Assembly (NCBI RefSeq): GCF_024609765.1
Contig: NZ_JANFDG010000017.1
Location: 59,503 to 123,502, forward strand
Reading direction: 5' to 3'
Source of the DNA: Shinella pollutisoli
Lineage (GTDB): Bacteria; Pseudomonadota; Alphaproteobacteria; Rhizobiales; Rhizobiaceae
Length of the DNA: 64,000 nucleotides
Position 1 is the first letter of the stretch, and every line of letters starts with the position of its first letter. The translations under genes were made by a program, and so were the position numbers. This document shows positions 36,085 through 44,584 of this stretch, piece after piece. A model generated the notes under the pieces. It did no database searches, was not told the origin of the DNA, and worked only from the letters and a program-made list of their open reading frames with translations.

Positions 36085-36711
36085 TCAGACGATGCGGGCG
36101 CTGCTGATGAGGGCGGCGACCGGGCGGTGCTGCGCGGCGACGCGCGCTTTCAGCTCCTCGAGCGTCATGGCCTCGACCTTGCAGAACTCGATGAACATCT
36201 GGTTGAGATTGTTGAAGAAGACCTCGCCGACGGCGCGGGCGTCGACGGTCGAAATCACCGCGCCGCGGGCCTGCAGCGCGGCGACGAGGTCGGCGACCTG
36301 CGCCGAGAGCTGGCCGTCCAGCTCCGTGTAGCGGCGCGAGAGCGGCGTGTCGGGCTGCTGGATGGAGATCGCCATGGCGGTGCGCCACATCTCCTTCGAC
36401 AGATAGACGAGCGAGTGGTCGTAATAGGTCTCGACGAGGGCGCGCAGCGCCTCCTCCACATGGAGCGGCGGATTGGCGAGGATGCGGCTGCCCGCCTCCA
36501 GCACCTCCGTCACCTCCATCGCCACGGTGGCGACGAGGATGTCGCCCTTGTTCTGGTAGTAGTTGTAGAGCGTGCCGACGGAGACCTCCGCCATCTCGGC
36601 GATGTCCTCGATGCGGGCGCTGTCGTAGCCCTGCTGGCGGAAGAGCGCGGTCGCGGCTTCCAGGATGCGGCGCGCCCGGTCGGCCTTCTGTTTCGCGCGC
36701 AATCCGGCCAT
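36085..36711 (-). CDS. TetR-family transcriptional regulator
   Basis: A 208-aa TetR regulator. The HTH is ARIEDIAEMAEVSVGTLYNY near residue 36, followed by an all-helical ligand domain. The start has a GGAGGGG site. It is divergent from the third Pot-type importer, with a TGAAC-TC-GTTCA palindrome placed between the -35 and -10 of the importer promoter. Repression of that operon is likely. Confidence 0.87.
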   Translation of the reverse strand: MAGLRAKQKADRARRILEAATALFRQQGYDSARIEDIAEMAEVSVGTLYNYYQNKGDILVATVAMEVTEVLEAGSRILANPPLHVEEALRALVETYYDHSLVYLSKEMWRTAMAISIQQPDTPLSRRYTELDGQLSAQVADLVAALQARGAVISTVDARAVGEVFFNNLNQMFIEFCKVEAMTLEELKARVAAQHRPVAALISSARIV

Positions 36712-36745
36712 CGGCCCCTCCTTTGTAGTTCCCTCAAAATTGATA

Positions 36746-36774
36746 TTGACTTAAAAAATGAACTCGTTCAATCT
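36746..36774 (+). promoter_or_regulatory. Promoter and TetR operator of the third Pot-type operon
   Basis: TTGACT (36746-36751) and CAATCT (36769-36774) are spaced by 17 bases. The palindrome TGAACTCGTTCA (36759-36770) sits in the spacer, where a repressor would block polymerase. A second TGAACGAGT at 36790-36798 repeats nine bases of the first site read on the other strand. The binding protein is presumably the divergent TetR regulator. Confidence 0.6.
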
Positions 36775-36840
36775 TTTTCTCAAGGCACCTGAACGAGTGC
36801 CGTTTGTCGAGGCAAAGGCTTCCAGCCAGAGGGAAAGATC

Positions 36841-37917
36841 ATGAGGAAAACCGTTTCCGCCGCGCGCATGCGCCGCCTGCTTCTCGTCACCGCGTCCGCC
36901 GCGCTGCTCTCGGCCTCGGCCGCCTCCGCCCAGGAGACGCTGAACGCGCTGGTCTGGTGCGACCACACCGATCCCGGCCTGATCGAGCCGTTCGAGAAGG
37001 CCAACGACGTCAAGGTCAATCTCAAGGAATACGAGGGCACCGGGGCGGCGATCTCCATTATCGAGCAGTCGCGCCCCGGCGACTGGGACGTGCTGGTGAT
37101 CGACGCCGTCGACGTGCCGCGCGCCATCGACATGGATATCCTCGGCGAGATGCCTGCCGACCAGCTGCCGCTCGCCGATCTCTTTCCCGAGGTGCGCATG
37201 GACGAGACGACGACGAAGGACGGCAAGGTCTACGCCGTCACGGAGAAGTTCGGCTACAACACCATCTCCTTCGACAAGACCAAGGTCGACCCGGCCGACA
37301 TGGAGGATCTCTCGGTCGCCTGGTCGGAGAAATACAAGGGCCGCATCGCGCTCTACGACTATTATCTCCCCATGGTCGGCCTCACCGGCGTCGGCATCGG
37401 CAAGAAGACCGCGGACCTCACCGAGGCGGACCTGCCGGAGATCAAGGAAAAGCTGTTCGAGATGAAGAAGGTGTCGCGCCAGGTGAGCGACGTCGTCGCC
37501 TCGCAGACGGCGCTCGCCACCGGCGAGGTCGACATCGTCATCGGCGGCGGCGAATGGCTGACGGCCGGCCTCGTCGCGGAAAAGCCGAACCTTGACTGGA
37601 CCGTGCCGAAGCAGGGCGCGTTGCGCTGGGCGCAGTCGATCGGCGTCTTCAAGGATTCGGAAAAGCGGGACCTCGCGCTGAAATTCGTGCAGTATATCGT
37701 CAGCCCCGAGGGCCAGGCGCGGCTTGCCACCTCCTCCTGCTACTGGGCGATGCCCGCCAACGCCAAGGCGGGCGAGCATCTCTCCGACGCGCAGAAGGCC
37801 GTGCTGCGCTGGGACCGGCAGCCGGAATATCTCAAGAACACGCAGCTCTATCCCGTCGCCGACGCCGATCTCGATGCGGCCATGCAGGACGTGTGGACGG
37901 AGATGCTGCAGCAGTAG
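36841..37917 (+). CDS. Polyamine-type periplasmic binding protein, third system
   Basis: Secreted binding protein, 358 aa, with a signal peptide (MRRLLLVTASAALLSASAAS, cleavage near SAQE, residue 30). The mature part has the PotD-like fold but begins TLNALVWCDHTDPGLIEPFE, lacking the NWGDY box of the system at 18731. It diverges from the TetR gene and is separated from its permeases by a 284-base gap filled by a RIME-like element. Ligand unknown. Confidence 0.84.
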   Translation: MRKTVSAARMRRLLLVTASAALLSASAASAQETLNALVWCDHTDPGLIEPFEKANDVKVNLKEYEGTGAAISIIEQSRPGDWDVLVIDAVDVPRAIDMDILGEMPADQLPLADLFPEVRMDETTTKDGKVYAVTEKFGYNTISFDKTKVDPADMEDLSVAWSEKYKGRIALYDYYLPMVGLTGVGIGKKTADLTEADLPEIKEKLFEMKKVSRQVSDVVASQTALATGEVDIVIGGGEWLTAGLVAEKPNLDWTVPKQGALRWAQSIGVFKDSEKRDLALKFVQYIVSPEGQARLATSSCYWAMPANAKAGEHLSDAQKAVLRWDRQPEYLKNTQLYPVADADLDAAMQDVWTEMLQQ

Positions 37918-37962
37918 GGAAAGCGCGTCGAGGTCTGCCCTGTCGGCTGCGACGTTGCCGTT

Positions 37963-38084
37963 TCCCCTTCTCCCCGCCGGGGAGAAGGTGGCCCACAGGG
38001 CCGGATGAGGGGCAAGTTCGCCGTATTCTGCCTGCGGCACCCCCTCATCCCGCTGCCGCGACCTTCTCCCCGCGGGGGAGAAGG
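37963..38084. repeat. RIME-like palindromic element, copy 2 (inverted orientation)
   Basis: Hairpins at 37963-37988 and 38062-38084 of the CCTTCTCCCC/GGGGAGAAGG type, with GGCCGGATGAGG on the left and CCCTCATCCCGCTGCCGCG on the right. Flanking blocks are exchanged relative to copies 1 and 3, so it is inverted. It fills the gap between the binding-protein gene and the first permease and may act as an mRNA processing or stability element within the operon. Confidence 0.8.
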
Positions 38085-38201
38085 AGCAGGAGGCACCCTC
38101 GTCATTCCATAGTCGGTACCCTGCCGTAGGGACGCCGAGCTGGCAGAGGGGGCCACGGAACATCCGTCTCCATCAGAAAGCGCGAACGGAGAACCGCATC
38201 C

Positions 38202-39065
38202 ATGACCGCCACCCCTCTCGAACGCGCCGAGCGCCGCAAGGCCTGGGCCTTCGCCCTGCCGGGGCTTCTCTGGACGGGGCTGTTCTTCCTGGTGCCCTTC
38301 GCCTACATGGCGATGCTGAGCTTCTGGACGCGGCAGGGGCGCGAAGTCGTCGCCACCTGGACGCTTGATAATTACGTCGCCTTCTTCGAGAAGGCCCATC
38401 TCTTCAAGGGTCTCGTCGTCTCGCTGGAGATCACCGCCGCCGTCACGGTCATCTCCGTGCTGCTCGCCTATCCGCTCGCCTGGATCATCGCCGAGCGCGT
38501 GCCGAAGCGCTGGCAGCGCTTCGCCTTGATCATGGCGATCCTGCCCTTCTGGACCTCCTATGTGGTGCGCTCCTATTCCTGGCTGCTGGTGCTGTCCAAG
38601 GGCGGGGTCGTCAACCAGGCGCTGCTCTGGACCGGCCTCCTCTCCGAGCCGCTGGAGCTCTCGGCCAACCGCACCGGCACGATCATCGGCTTCGTCCACT
38701 TCTTCGTCATGCTGCTGACGCTGACGATCTATGCCAACCTCATCCAGCTTTCGCCGAACTACCGCCGCGCGGCGGCCGATCTCGGCGCGAACGCCTTCCA
38801 GACCTTCTGGCACGTCGTGCTGCCGCTGACGCTGCCCGGCATCATGGTCGGCGCGTTCCTCACCTTCGTGCTCTGCATCGGCGACTACATCACGCCGCAG
38901 ATCCTCGGCGGCAACAACGAGCTGGTGCTGCCGCAGGTCATCATGCTGCAGCTCGGCCGCCGGGCGGATTTCCCGATGGCGGCAGCACTGTCGCTGGTGC
39001 TGATGGTCGTCGTCACGCTCGCCTATGTCGCCTGCGCCCGCTGGCTGAAGATGGAGAGGACGTGA
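38202..39065 (+). CDS. Polyamine-type ABC transporter permease (PotB-like), third system
   Basis: Integral membrane protein, 287 aa, with six segments. The first helix is AFALPGLLWTGLFFLVPFAY, and the EAA loop RAAADLGANAFQTFWHVVLP is followed by LCIGDYITPQILGG. It ends one base before the next permease gene, giving tight coupling. Together with the downstream permease and ATPase it forms the third importer. Confidence 0.87.
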   Translation: MTATPLERAERRKAWAFALPGLLWTGLFFLVPFAYMAMLSFWTRQGREVVATWTLDNYVAFFEKAHLFKGLVVSLEITAAVTVISVLLAYPLAWIIAERVPKRWQRFALIMAILPFWTSYVVRSYSWLLVLSKGGVVNQALLWTGLLSEPLELSANRTGTIIGFVHFFVMLLTLTIYANLIQLSPNYRRAAADLGANAFQTFWHVVLPLTLPGIMVGAFLTFVLCIGDYITPQILGGNNELVLPQVIMLQLGRRADFPMAAALSLVLMVVVTLAYVACARWLKMERT

Positions 39066-39066
39066 C

Positions 39067-39855
39067 ATGCGCCGTCTGACCGCCGCCCTTTCCGCGCTCT
39101 ACGCCGGCCTGATCTACCTCTTCATCTTCCTGCCGGTCGTCGTGCTGGTGCTGTTCTCCTTCCAGGACGGCACGCTGCCGGTGCCGCCGCTGAACGGGCT
39201 GACGCTGCGCTGGTACGAGGCCGTCCTCTCCGACGGCAAGCTGATGGCCGCACTCGGCAATTCGCTCCTCGTCGCCGTCCTTTCCTCCGCGCTCGCCTGC
39301 CTGCTCGGCTTCCTCGCGGCCTACGCCTTCGCCCGCTACCGGCTTCCGGCCTCCGCGCTGCTTCGCGGCCTCCTCGTCGCGCCGATGACGGTGAGCACGC
39401 TGATCATCGGGCTTGGCCTGCTCTCGGTGCTGAACGTCACGGGGCTGAGGCTGTCGCTCGTCACGGTCGGCATCGGCCATGTGGTGATCAACCTGCCGCT
39501 CTGCTTCGCCGTCATCTACGCCTCGATGGGCGGCCACCAGGTCAATATCGAGCGGGCGGCGCGTGATCTCGGCGCGAAGGACTGGCAGGTGATGGCGCTC
39601 GTCACCGCGCCGATGCTGATGCCGTCGATCCTCGCCGCCTTCTTCCTCTCCGTCACCTTCAGCTGGGACGAGTTCATCGTCGCCTTCCTGCTCTCGCGCT
39701 TCGACGTGACGCTGCCGGTCGAGATCTGGAGCATGCTGCGCTCCGGCCTCGACCCCAAGACCAATGCCGTCGGCAGCCTCGTCTTCCTCGTCTCGGTCGC
39801 GTTCCTGCTGGTCATGGAGCTCGCCGTGTTCAGAAAATCCGGGAGGTCCTCATGA
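39067..39855 (+). CDS. Polyamine-type ABC transporter permease (PotC-like), third system
   Basis: Integral membrane protein, 262 aa, with an N-terminal helix (YAGLIYLFIFLPVVVLVLFS), EAA loop RAARDLGAKDWQVMALVTAP and FSWDEFIVAFLLSRFD near residue 200. Its stop overlaps the start of the ATPase gene by four bases. Confidence 0.87.
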   Translation: MRRLTAALSALYAGLIYLFIFLPVVVLVLFSFQDGTLPVPPLNGLTLRWYEAVLSDGKLMAALGNSLLVAVLSSALACLLGFLAAYAFARYRLPASALLRGLLVAPMTVSTLIIGLGLLSVLNVTGLRLSLVTVGIGHVVINLPLCFAVIYASMGGHQVNIERAARDLGAKDWQVMALVTAPMLMPSILAAFFLSVTFSWDEFIVAFLLSRFDVTLPVEIWSMLRSGLDPKTNAVGSLVFLVSVAFLLVMELAVFRKSGRSS

Positions 39856-40943
39856 CCGCAGACGTCTCCATCCTGAACGCCACGAAAGTCTTCGGCGCGT
39901 TCCGTGCCCTCGACGACGTCTCGCTCGACATCGCCGCCGGCGAGTTCATCGTGCTGCTCGGGCCGTCCGGCTGCGGCAAGACCACGCTGCTCTCCATCCT
40001 CGGCGGCTTCCTGGAGCCGACCTCCGGCACGATTTCGATCGGCGGCCGCGACATGACCCACGTCTCGCCGGCGAAGCGCCCGACGACGACCATGTTCCAG
40101 GACTACGCCCTCTTCCCGCACATGCGCCTCCTCGACAATGTCGGCTTCGGCCTCAGGATGCGCGGCATGGCGAAGGCGGAGCGGGACGAGAAGGCGCTCT
40201 CCTATCTCGACCTCGTCGGCCTCCGTGCCTCGGCTGCGAAGAAGCCGCACGAGCTTTCCGGCGGCCAGCGCCAGCGCGTGGCGCTTGCGCGTGCGCTCGC
40301 CGTCGATCCGGACGTGCTGCTGCTCGACGAGCCGCTCGGGGCGCTGGACCTGAAGCTCCGCCGGCAGATGCAGGACGAATTGAAGGCGATCCAGAAGCGG
40401 GTCGGCACCACCTTCGTCCATGTCACCCACGACCAGGAGGAGGCGATGGCGATCGCCGACCGCATCGTCGTGATGAACAAAGGCCGCATCGAGGATGTCG
40501 GTACGCCGGCCTCGATCTACATGCGGCCGCGCTCGCTGTTTTCCGCCGGCTTCATGGGCGAGGCGAATTTCCTGCCGGCCAAGGTGCGCGGGCTTTCGGC
40601 AAACGAGGCTGAGGTCGAGACGGCGCTCGGCCGCGTCGCGCTTCCCGCCTCCGCCTTCGTCTCCGGCATGCCGGCGGCGGGCCGCGACGTGACGCTCTGC
40701 ATCCGCCCGGAGCATTTCCGCAGCGCGAGCGCCGCTGTGCCGACCGTCTCGCTCGGCCGCGGCCGCATCACCGGCAGCGCCTTCTTCGGCACGCATCACC
40801 GCTGCCATGTCGCCGCCGACGGCACGGCGCTGACCGCGCACCTGCCGCAGACCGAGGAGCCCGAGGTCGGCGCCGAGCTTGACCTTCGCCTCAAGGCGGA
40901 TAGCATCGTCGTGCTTCAGGACGGAGCGGGAGTGGGACATTAA
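39852..40943 (+). CDS. Polyamine-type ABC transporter ATP-binding protein (PotA-like), third system
   Basis: ATPase of 363 aa with Walker [12 protein letters not shown], signature [16 protein letters not shown], Walker [14 protein letters not shown]-loop [14 protein letters not shown] and a C-terminal TOBE domain (CIRPEHFRSASA). The next gene begins at the base after its stop. In this operon the ATPase comes after the permeases, unlike the system at 15868. Confidence 0.88.
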   Translation: MTADVSILNATKVFGAFRALDDVSLDIAAGEFIVLLGPSGCGKTTLLSILGGFLEPTSGTISIGGRDMTHVSPAKRPTTTMFQDYALFPHMRLLDNVGFGLRMRGMAKAERDEKALSYLDLVGLRASAAKKPHELSGGQRQRVALARALAVDPDVLLLDEPLGALDLKLRRQMQDELKAIQKRVGTTFVHVTHDQEEAMAIADRIVVMNKGRIEDVGTPASIYMRPRSLFSAGFMGEANFLPAKVRGLSANEAEVETALGRVALPASAFVSGMPAAGRDVTLCIRPEHFRSASAAVPTVSLGRGRITGSAFFGTHHRCHVAADGTALTAHLPQTEEPEVGAELDLRLKADSIVVLQDGAGVGH

Positions 40944-41675
40944 ATGCAGCGTATCCGCCCGGAGGATTGGTACAGCGTGCGGCGCCTCGACGACGGCGTC
41001 ACCGCCATTTCCGAGCCCTATATCCAGGAATTCTACCGCTGCAACGTCTGGCACGTGCGCGGCCGCGACGGCGACATGCTGGTGGACAGCGGCATGGGCG
41101 TGGTGTCGCTCCGCGAATGGGTGCCGCTCGTCACGGAACGGCCGCTGACGGCGGTGGCGAGCCACACCCATTTCGACCATATCGGCTGCCACCACGAGTT
41201 CGAGTGCCGCGCCGTCCACGCCGCCGAAGCCGGCCTCCTCGCCAATCCGACGCGGGAGAACACGCTCGCCGACCCCTACGTCACCGACGGGATCTTCGAT
41301 GCGCTGCCGCCGGAGCCCTATTGCTCGGCATGCTACGCGGTGAAGCGCGCGCCGGCGACGCGCATCCTCGAAGACGGCGACGTCATCGATCTCGGCGACC
41401 GCCGTTTCGAGGTGATCCACACGCCGGGGCACTCCCCTGGGGGTATTGCGCTCTACGAGAAGGCGACCGAGATCCTGTTTTCCGGCGACATCGTCTATGA
41501 CGGCCCGCTGATCGAGGATACCTATCATTCCGACGCGGCCGACTACCTCGCCTCCATGGAACGGCTCCTCGCCCTGCCCGTCCGGCTGGTGCACGGCGGC
41601 CATTTCCCGAGCTTCGGCGGCGAACGCTACCACCAGCTCATCCGAAGCTGGCTCGACGAGAAACAGAAAATCTGA
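40944..41675 (+). CDS. Metallo-beta-lactamase-fold hydrolase
   Basis: A 243-aa MBL-fold protein. The metal-binding signature HTHFDH is at residues 74-79, with further ligands in HTPGHSPGGIALYE, FSGDIVYDGP and LVHGGHFPSFGG. No signal peptide, so cytoplasmic. Relatives include glyoxalase II, lactonases and other esterases. It lies between the importer ATPase and two dehydrogenases in one operon and probably cleaves the imported compound or an intermediate. The exact reaction cannot be assigned. Confidence 0.8.
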   Translation: MQRIRPEDWYSVRRLDDGVTAISEPYIQEFYRCNVWHVRGRDGDMLVDSGMGVVSLREWVPLVTERPLTAVASHTHFDHIGCHHEFECRAVHAAEAGLLANPTRENTLADPYVTDGIFDALPPEPYCSACYAVKRAPATRILEDGDVIDLGDRRFEVIHTPGHSPGGIALYEKATEILFSGDIVYDGPLIEDTYHSDAADYLASMERLLALPVRLVHGGHFPSFGGERYHQLIRSWLDEKQKI

Positions 41676-41687
41676 AGGGAGACCGGA

Positions 41688-43121
41688 ATGCTCGACAAGC
41701 GCAAGTTCTACATCGACGGCCAGTGGGTGGACCCGCTCACGCCGAACGACCTCGAGGTGATCAACCCGGCGACGGAAAAGCCGATCGCCGTCATCTCCAT
41801 GGGTACCGCCGCCGACATCGACCGGGCCGTCGCGGCCGCCAAGAAGGCCTTCGCCACCTACAGCCAGACGAGCGTCGACGAGCGCATCGCGCTCCTCGAA
41901 AGGCTGCTCGACGTCTACAAGCGCCGCTACGAGGAGATGGCCCGCACCATCACGCTGGAGCTCGGCGCGCCGATCACCATGAGCAAGGAGCAGCAGGCCG
42001 ACGTCGGCGTCGGCCACCTGCAAGGCTTCATCGACGGGCTGAAGCGGCTGAAGGGCCGCGAGGTCCTGCCGAACGGCGACGTCGTGCGCCGCGAGCCGAT
42101 CGGCGTCGTCGGCCTCATCACGCCCTGGAACTGGCCGATCAACCAGATCGCCCTCAAGGTCGTGCCGGCGCTCGCCACCGGCTGCACCTGCGTGCTGAAA
42201 CCGTCCGAGTTCACGCCGCTCAACGCGCTGCTCTACGCCGAGATGGTGCACGAGGCGGGCTTCCCGGCCGGCACCTTCAACCTCGTCAACGGCGACGGTC
42301 CGGAATGCGGTGCTGCGCTGTCGCGCCACAAGGACATCGACATGATGTCCTTCACCGGCTCCACCCGCGCGGGCATCGCCGTCAGCAAGGACGCGGCCGA
42401 CACCGTCAAGCGGGTGACGCTGGAGCTCGGCGGCAAGTCGCCGAACATCGTCTTCGCCGATGCCGACCTCGAAGACCGCGTCGCCGGCTCCGTGCTCGAA
42501 TGCTTCAACAATTCCGGCCAGTCCTGCGACGCGCCGACCCGCATGCTGGTCGAGCGTTCCGTCTACGACAAGGTACTGGAGATCGCCGAGCGCACCGGCA
42601 GGCAAGCGAAGGTCGGCAATCCGGAGGAGGAAGGCGGCCATATCGGCCCGCTCGTCTCGCATATCCAGTTCGGTCGCGTGCAGGCGCTGATCGAGGCGGG
42701 TGTTTCGGAAGGCGCGCGCGTGCTGGTCGGCGGCCCAGGCAAGCCGGAGGGCTTCGAGACCGGCTATTTCGTCCGCCCGACGATCTTCGGCGACGTGAAC
42801 AATTCGATGCGGATCGCCCGCGAGGAGGTGTTCGGCCCGGTGCTCGCCATCATCCCCTTCGACACCGAGGAGGAGGCGATCGCGATTGCCAACGACACCA
42901 ATTACGGGCTCGCCGCCTATGTCCAGACCGGCGATCCGGAGCGCGCCGAGCGGGTGGCGGCAAAGCTGCGCGCCGGCATGGTGCACATCAACGGCGGGCC
43001 GCACCGCTACGGCAGCCCCTTCGGCGGCTTCAAGCAGTCCGGCAACGGCCGCGAGGGCGGCATCTTCGGCCTTGAGGACTTCCTTGAGGTGAAGACCGTG
43101 CACCGGCCGGAAGCCGCCTGA
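41688..43121 (+). CDS. NAD(P)-dependent aldehyde dehydrogenase
   Basis: An ALDH-superfamily enzyme, 477 aa. The catalytic cysteine is C280 in NNSGQSCDAP, the general base glutamate lies in LELGGKSPNIV, the cofactor site has ITPWNWPINQIALKVVPALA, and the C-terminal SPFGGFKQSGNGREGG is typical. It starts 12 bases after the MBL gene and ends two bases before the alcohol dehydrogenase. Probable role: oxidation of the aldehyde made by the alcohol dehydrogenase or from an imported amine. Confidence 0.85.
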   Translation: MLDKRKFYIDGQWVDPLTPNDLEVINPATEKPIAVISMGTAADIDRAVAAAKKAFATYSQTSVDERIALLERLLDVYKRRYEEMARTITLELGAPITMSKEQQADVGVGHLQGFIDGLKRLKGREVLPNGDVVRREPIGVVGLITPWNWPINQIALKVVPALATGCTCVLKPSEFTPLNALLYAEMVHEAGFPAGTFNLVNGDGPECGAALSRHKDIDMMSFTGSTRAGIAVSKDAADTVKRVTLELGGKSPNIVFADADLEDRVAGSVLECFNNSGQSCDAPTRMLVERSVYDKVLEIAERTGRQAKVGNPEEEGGHIGPLVSHIQFGRVQALIEAGVSEGARVLVGGPGKPEGFETGYFVRPTIFGDVNNSMRIAREEVFGPVLAIIPFDTEEEAIAIANDTNYGLAAYVQTGDPERAERVAAKLRAGMVHINGGPHRYGSPFGGFKQSGNGREGGIFGLEDFLEVKTVHRPEAA

Positions 43122-43123
43122 CC

Positions 43124-44158
43124 ATGACGATCCCGAAGACCATGAGGGCGGCGCTCGCGGAGAGCGCCGCCTCCCCCCTCGTCATCCGCGATGTGCCGGT
43201 GCCCGTGCCCGGCCGCGGCCAGCTCCTCGTGAAGCTGGAAAGCTGCGGCGTCTGCCACTCCGACCTGCACATCCGGAACGGCGACGAGCATCTGCCGGAC
43301 GAATTCTATCCGCTGATCCTCGGCCACGAGGGCATCGGCCGCGTCGTCGCCGTCGGCGAGGGCACGGAGACGAAGCTTTCGATCGGCGACCGCGTCGGCC
43401 TGCCCTGGCTCTACGACACCTGCCTCGATTGCAGCCCGTGCCTGACGGGGGCGGAGACCTTCTGCCAGCACCAGCATGCCCGCGGCCTGCACCGCCCCGG
43501 CGCCTTCGCAGAATATGCGCTGCTCGAGGCCCGCTTCGCCTGCACGATCCCCGACGCCGTCGATCCGCTGCAGGGCGCGCCGCTGCTCTGCGCCGGGCTG
43601 ACGGCCTGGAGCGCGCTGCGCAAGACCGCACTCCGGCCCGGCCGGACGGCGATGGTGATCGGCTGCGGCGGCCTCGGCCAATATGCGATCATGATCGCCA
43701 AGGCCCATGGCGCCAACGTCGTCGCCGTCGACCGCGATCCGGCCAAGCTGGAGGAGGCGCGCCGGCGCGGCGCGGACCATCTGGTGGAGGCCGGCCCCGA
43801 GGCGGGGCTCAAGGTCAAGGCGCTCGGCGGCGCCGACGTCGCCGTCAATTTCGCGCCGACACCGGCGGTCTGGGCGACCATCGAGCAGGCGGTGAACCCG
43901 ATGAGCGACATCGTCGCCATCGCGCTGGTGCACGATCCGGTGCCGCTGTCGATGATGTGGCTGATCGACGGCGGCCACCGCGTCTTCGGCTCCTCGGTCG
44001 GCTCGCGGCAGGACCTGCGCGATTTCCTCGCCTTCGCCGCCCGCCATCCGCTTGCGATCGACATCGAGACGATCCCGCTTGCCAGCGTGAACGCTGCGCT
44101 CGACCGGTTGCAGGCGGGGGACGTGGCGGGGCGGGTCTGCATCGACTTCTCGCTGTAA
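43124..44158 (+). CDS. Zinc-dependent alcohol dehydrogenase (MDR family)
   Basis: A 344-aa medium-chain dehydrogenase. The catalytic zinc site has CGVCHSDLHIR and GHEGIGRVV; the structural zinc cysteines are in CLDCSPCLTGAETFC; the NAD site is VIGCGGLGQYAIMIAKAHGA. It ends the third Pot-type operon. Together with the ALDH it would turn an alcohol into a carboxylate. Confidence 0.85.
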   Translation: MTIPKTMRAALAESAASPLVIRDVPVPVPGRGQLLVKLESCGVCHSDLHIRNGDEHLPDEFYPLILGHEGIGRVVAVGEGTETKLSIGDRVGLPWLYDTCLDCSPCLTGAETFCQHQHARGLHRPGAFAEYALLEARFACTIPDAVDPLQGAPLLCAGLTAWSALRKTALRPGRTAMVIGCGGLGQYAIMIAKAHGANVVAVDRDPAKLEEARRRGADHLVEAGPEAGLKVKALGGADVAVNFAPTPAVWATIEQAVNPMSDIVAIALVHDPVPLSMMWLIDGGHRVFGSSVGSRQDLRDFLAFAARHPLAIDIETIPLASVNAALDRLQAGDVAGRVCIDFSL

Positions 44159-44179
44159 GCGGTCCCTCGCCTCACCCCC

Positions 44180-44427
44180 TCTGCCCTGCCGGGCATCTCG
44201 CCCAAGGGCAGGGCAATCGCATATGGCATTCGGGGGTGCCGCCTGCCCCTTCTCCCCGGCGGGGAGAAGGTCGCGGCAGCGGGATGAGGGGGTGAGCGAA
44301 GCGAAAGACGGTGCCCCCTCATCCGACCCTTCGGGCCACCTTCTCCCCAAGGGGAGAAGGGGAAAACGGCCATGTCTTGCCATATGCGATTGCCCTGCCC
44401 TTGGGGGAGATGCCCGGCGAAGCAGAG
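44180..44427. repeat. RIME-like element, copy 3, with 52-base inverted arms
   Basis: Arms at 44180-44231 and 44376-44427 are inverted copies of about 52 bases with only about six differences (both include the word AAGGGCAGGGCAATCGCATA or its complement). They enclose the usual RIME core, 44247-44365. It fills much of the 426-base gap between the alcohol dehydrogenase and the next gene. The remainder (44428-44584) shows no gene or clear signal. Orientation matches copy 1. Confidence 0.8.
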
Positions 44428-44584
44428 CGGGTATCGGGGAAAAGGGACTGATACTCCGCAAACCCGTCCGCCCCCACCCCCTATTTCTAACCATCCCGTC
44501 TGGCTGGAAGCTCGGCGTTCTGCTACTGGCTGTTCGCAGCATTCGAGGCCCCGCCGGGGCCTGCCCGTATCCCGGACCGTTCCC

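Noticed and set aside
39516..43103. Minus-strand open frame of nearly 1200 codons opposite the third Pot-type operon
   Set aside because: Antisense to four genes with intact catalytic motifs; the composition is that of a reversed GC-rich gene.
30936..44427. Repeated CCTTCTCCCC blocks as a CRISPR array or IS terminal repeats
   Set aside because: Copies are thousands of bases apart, palindromic, of variable length and without spacers or a transposase; they fit RIME elements.
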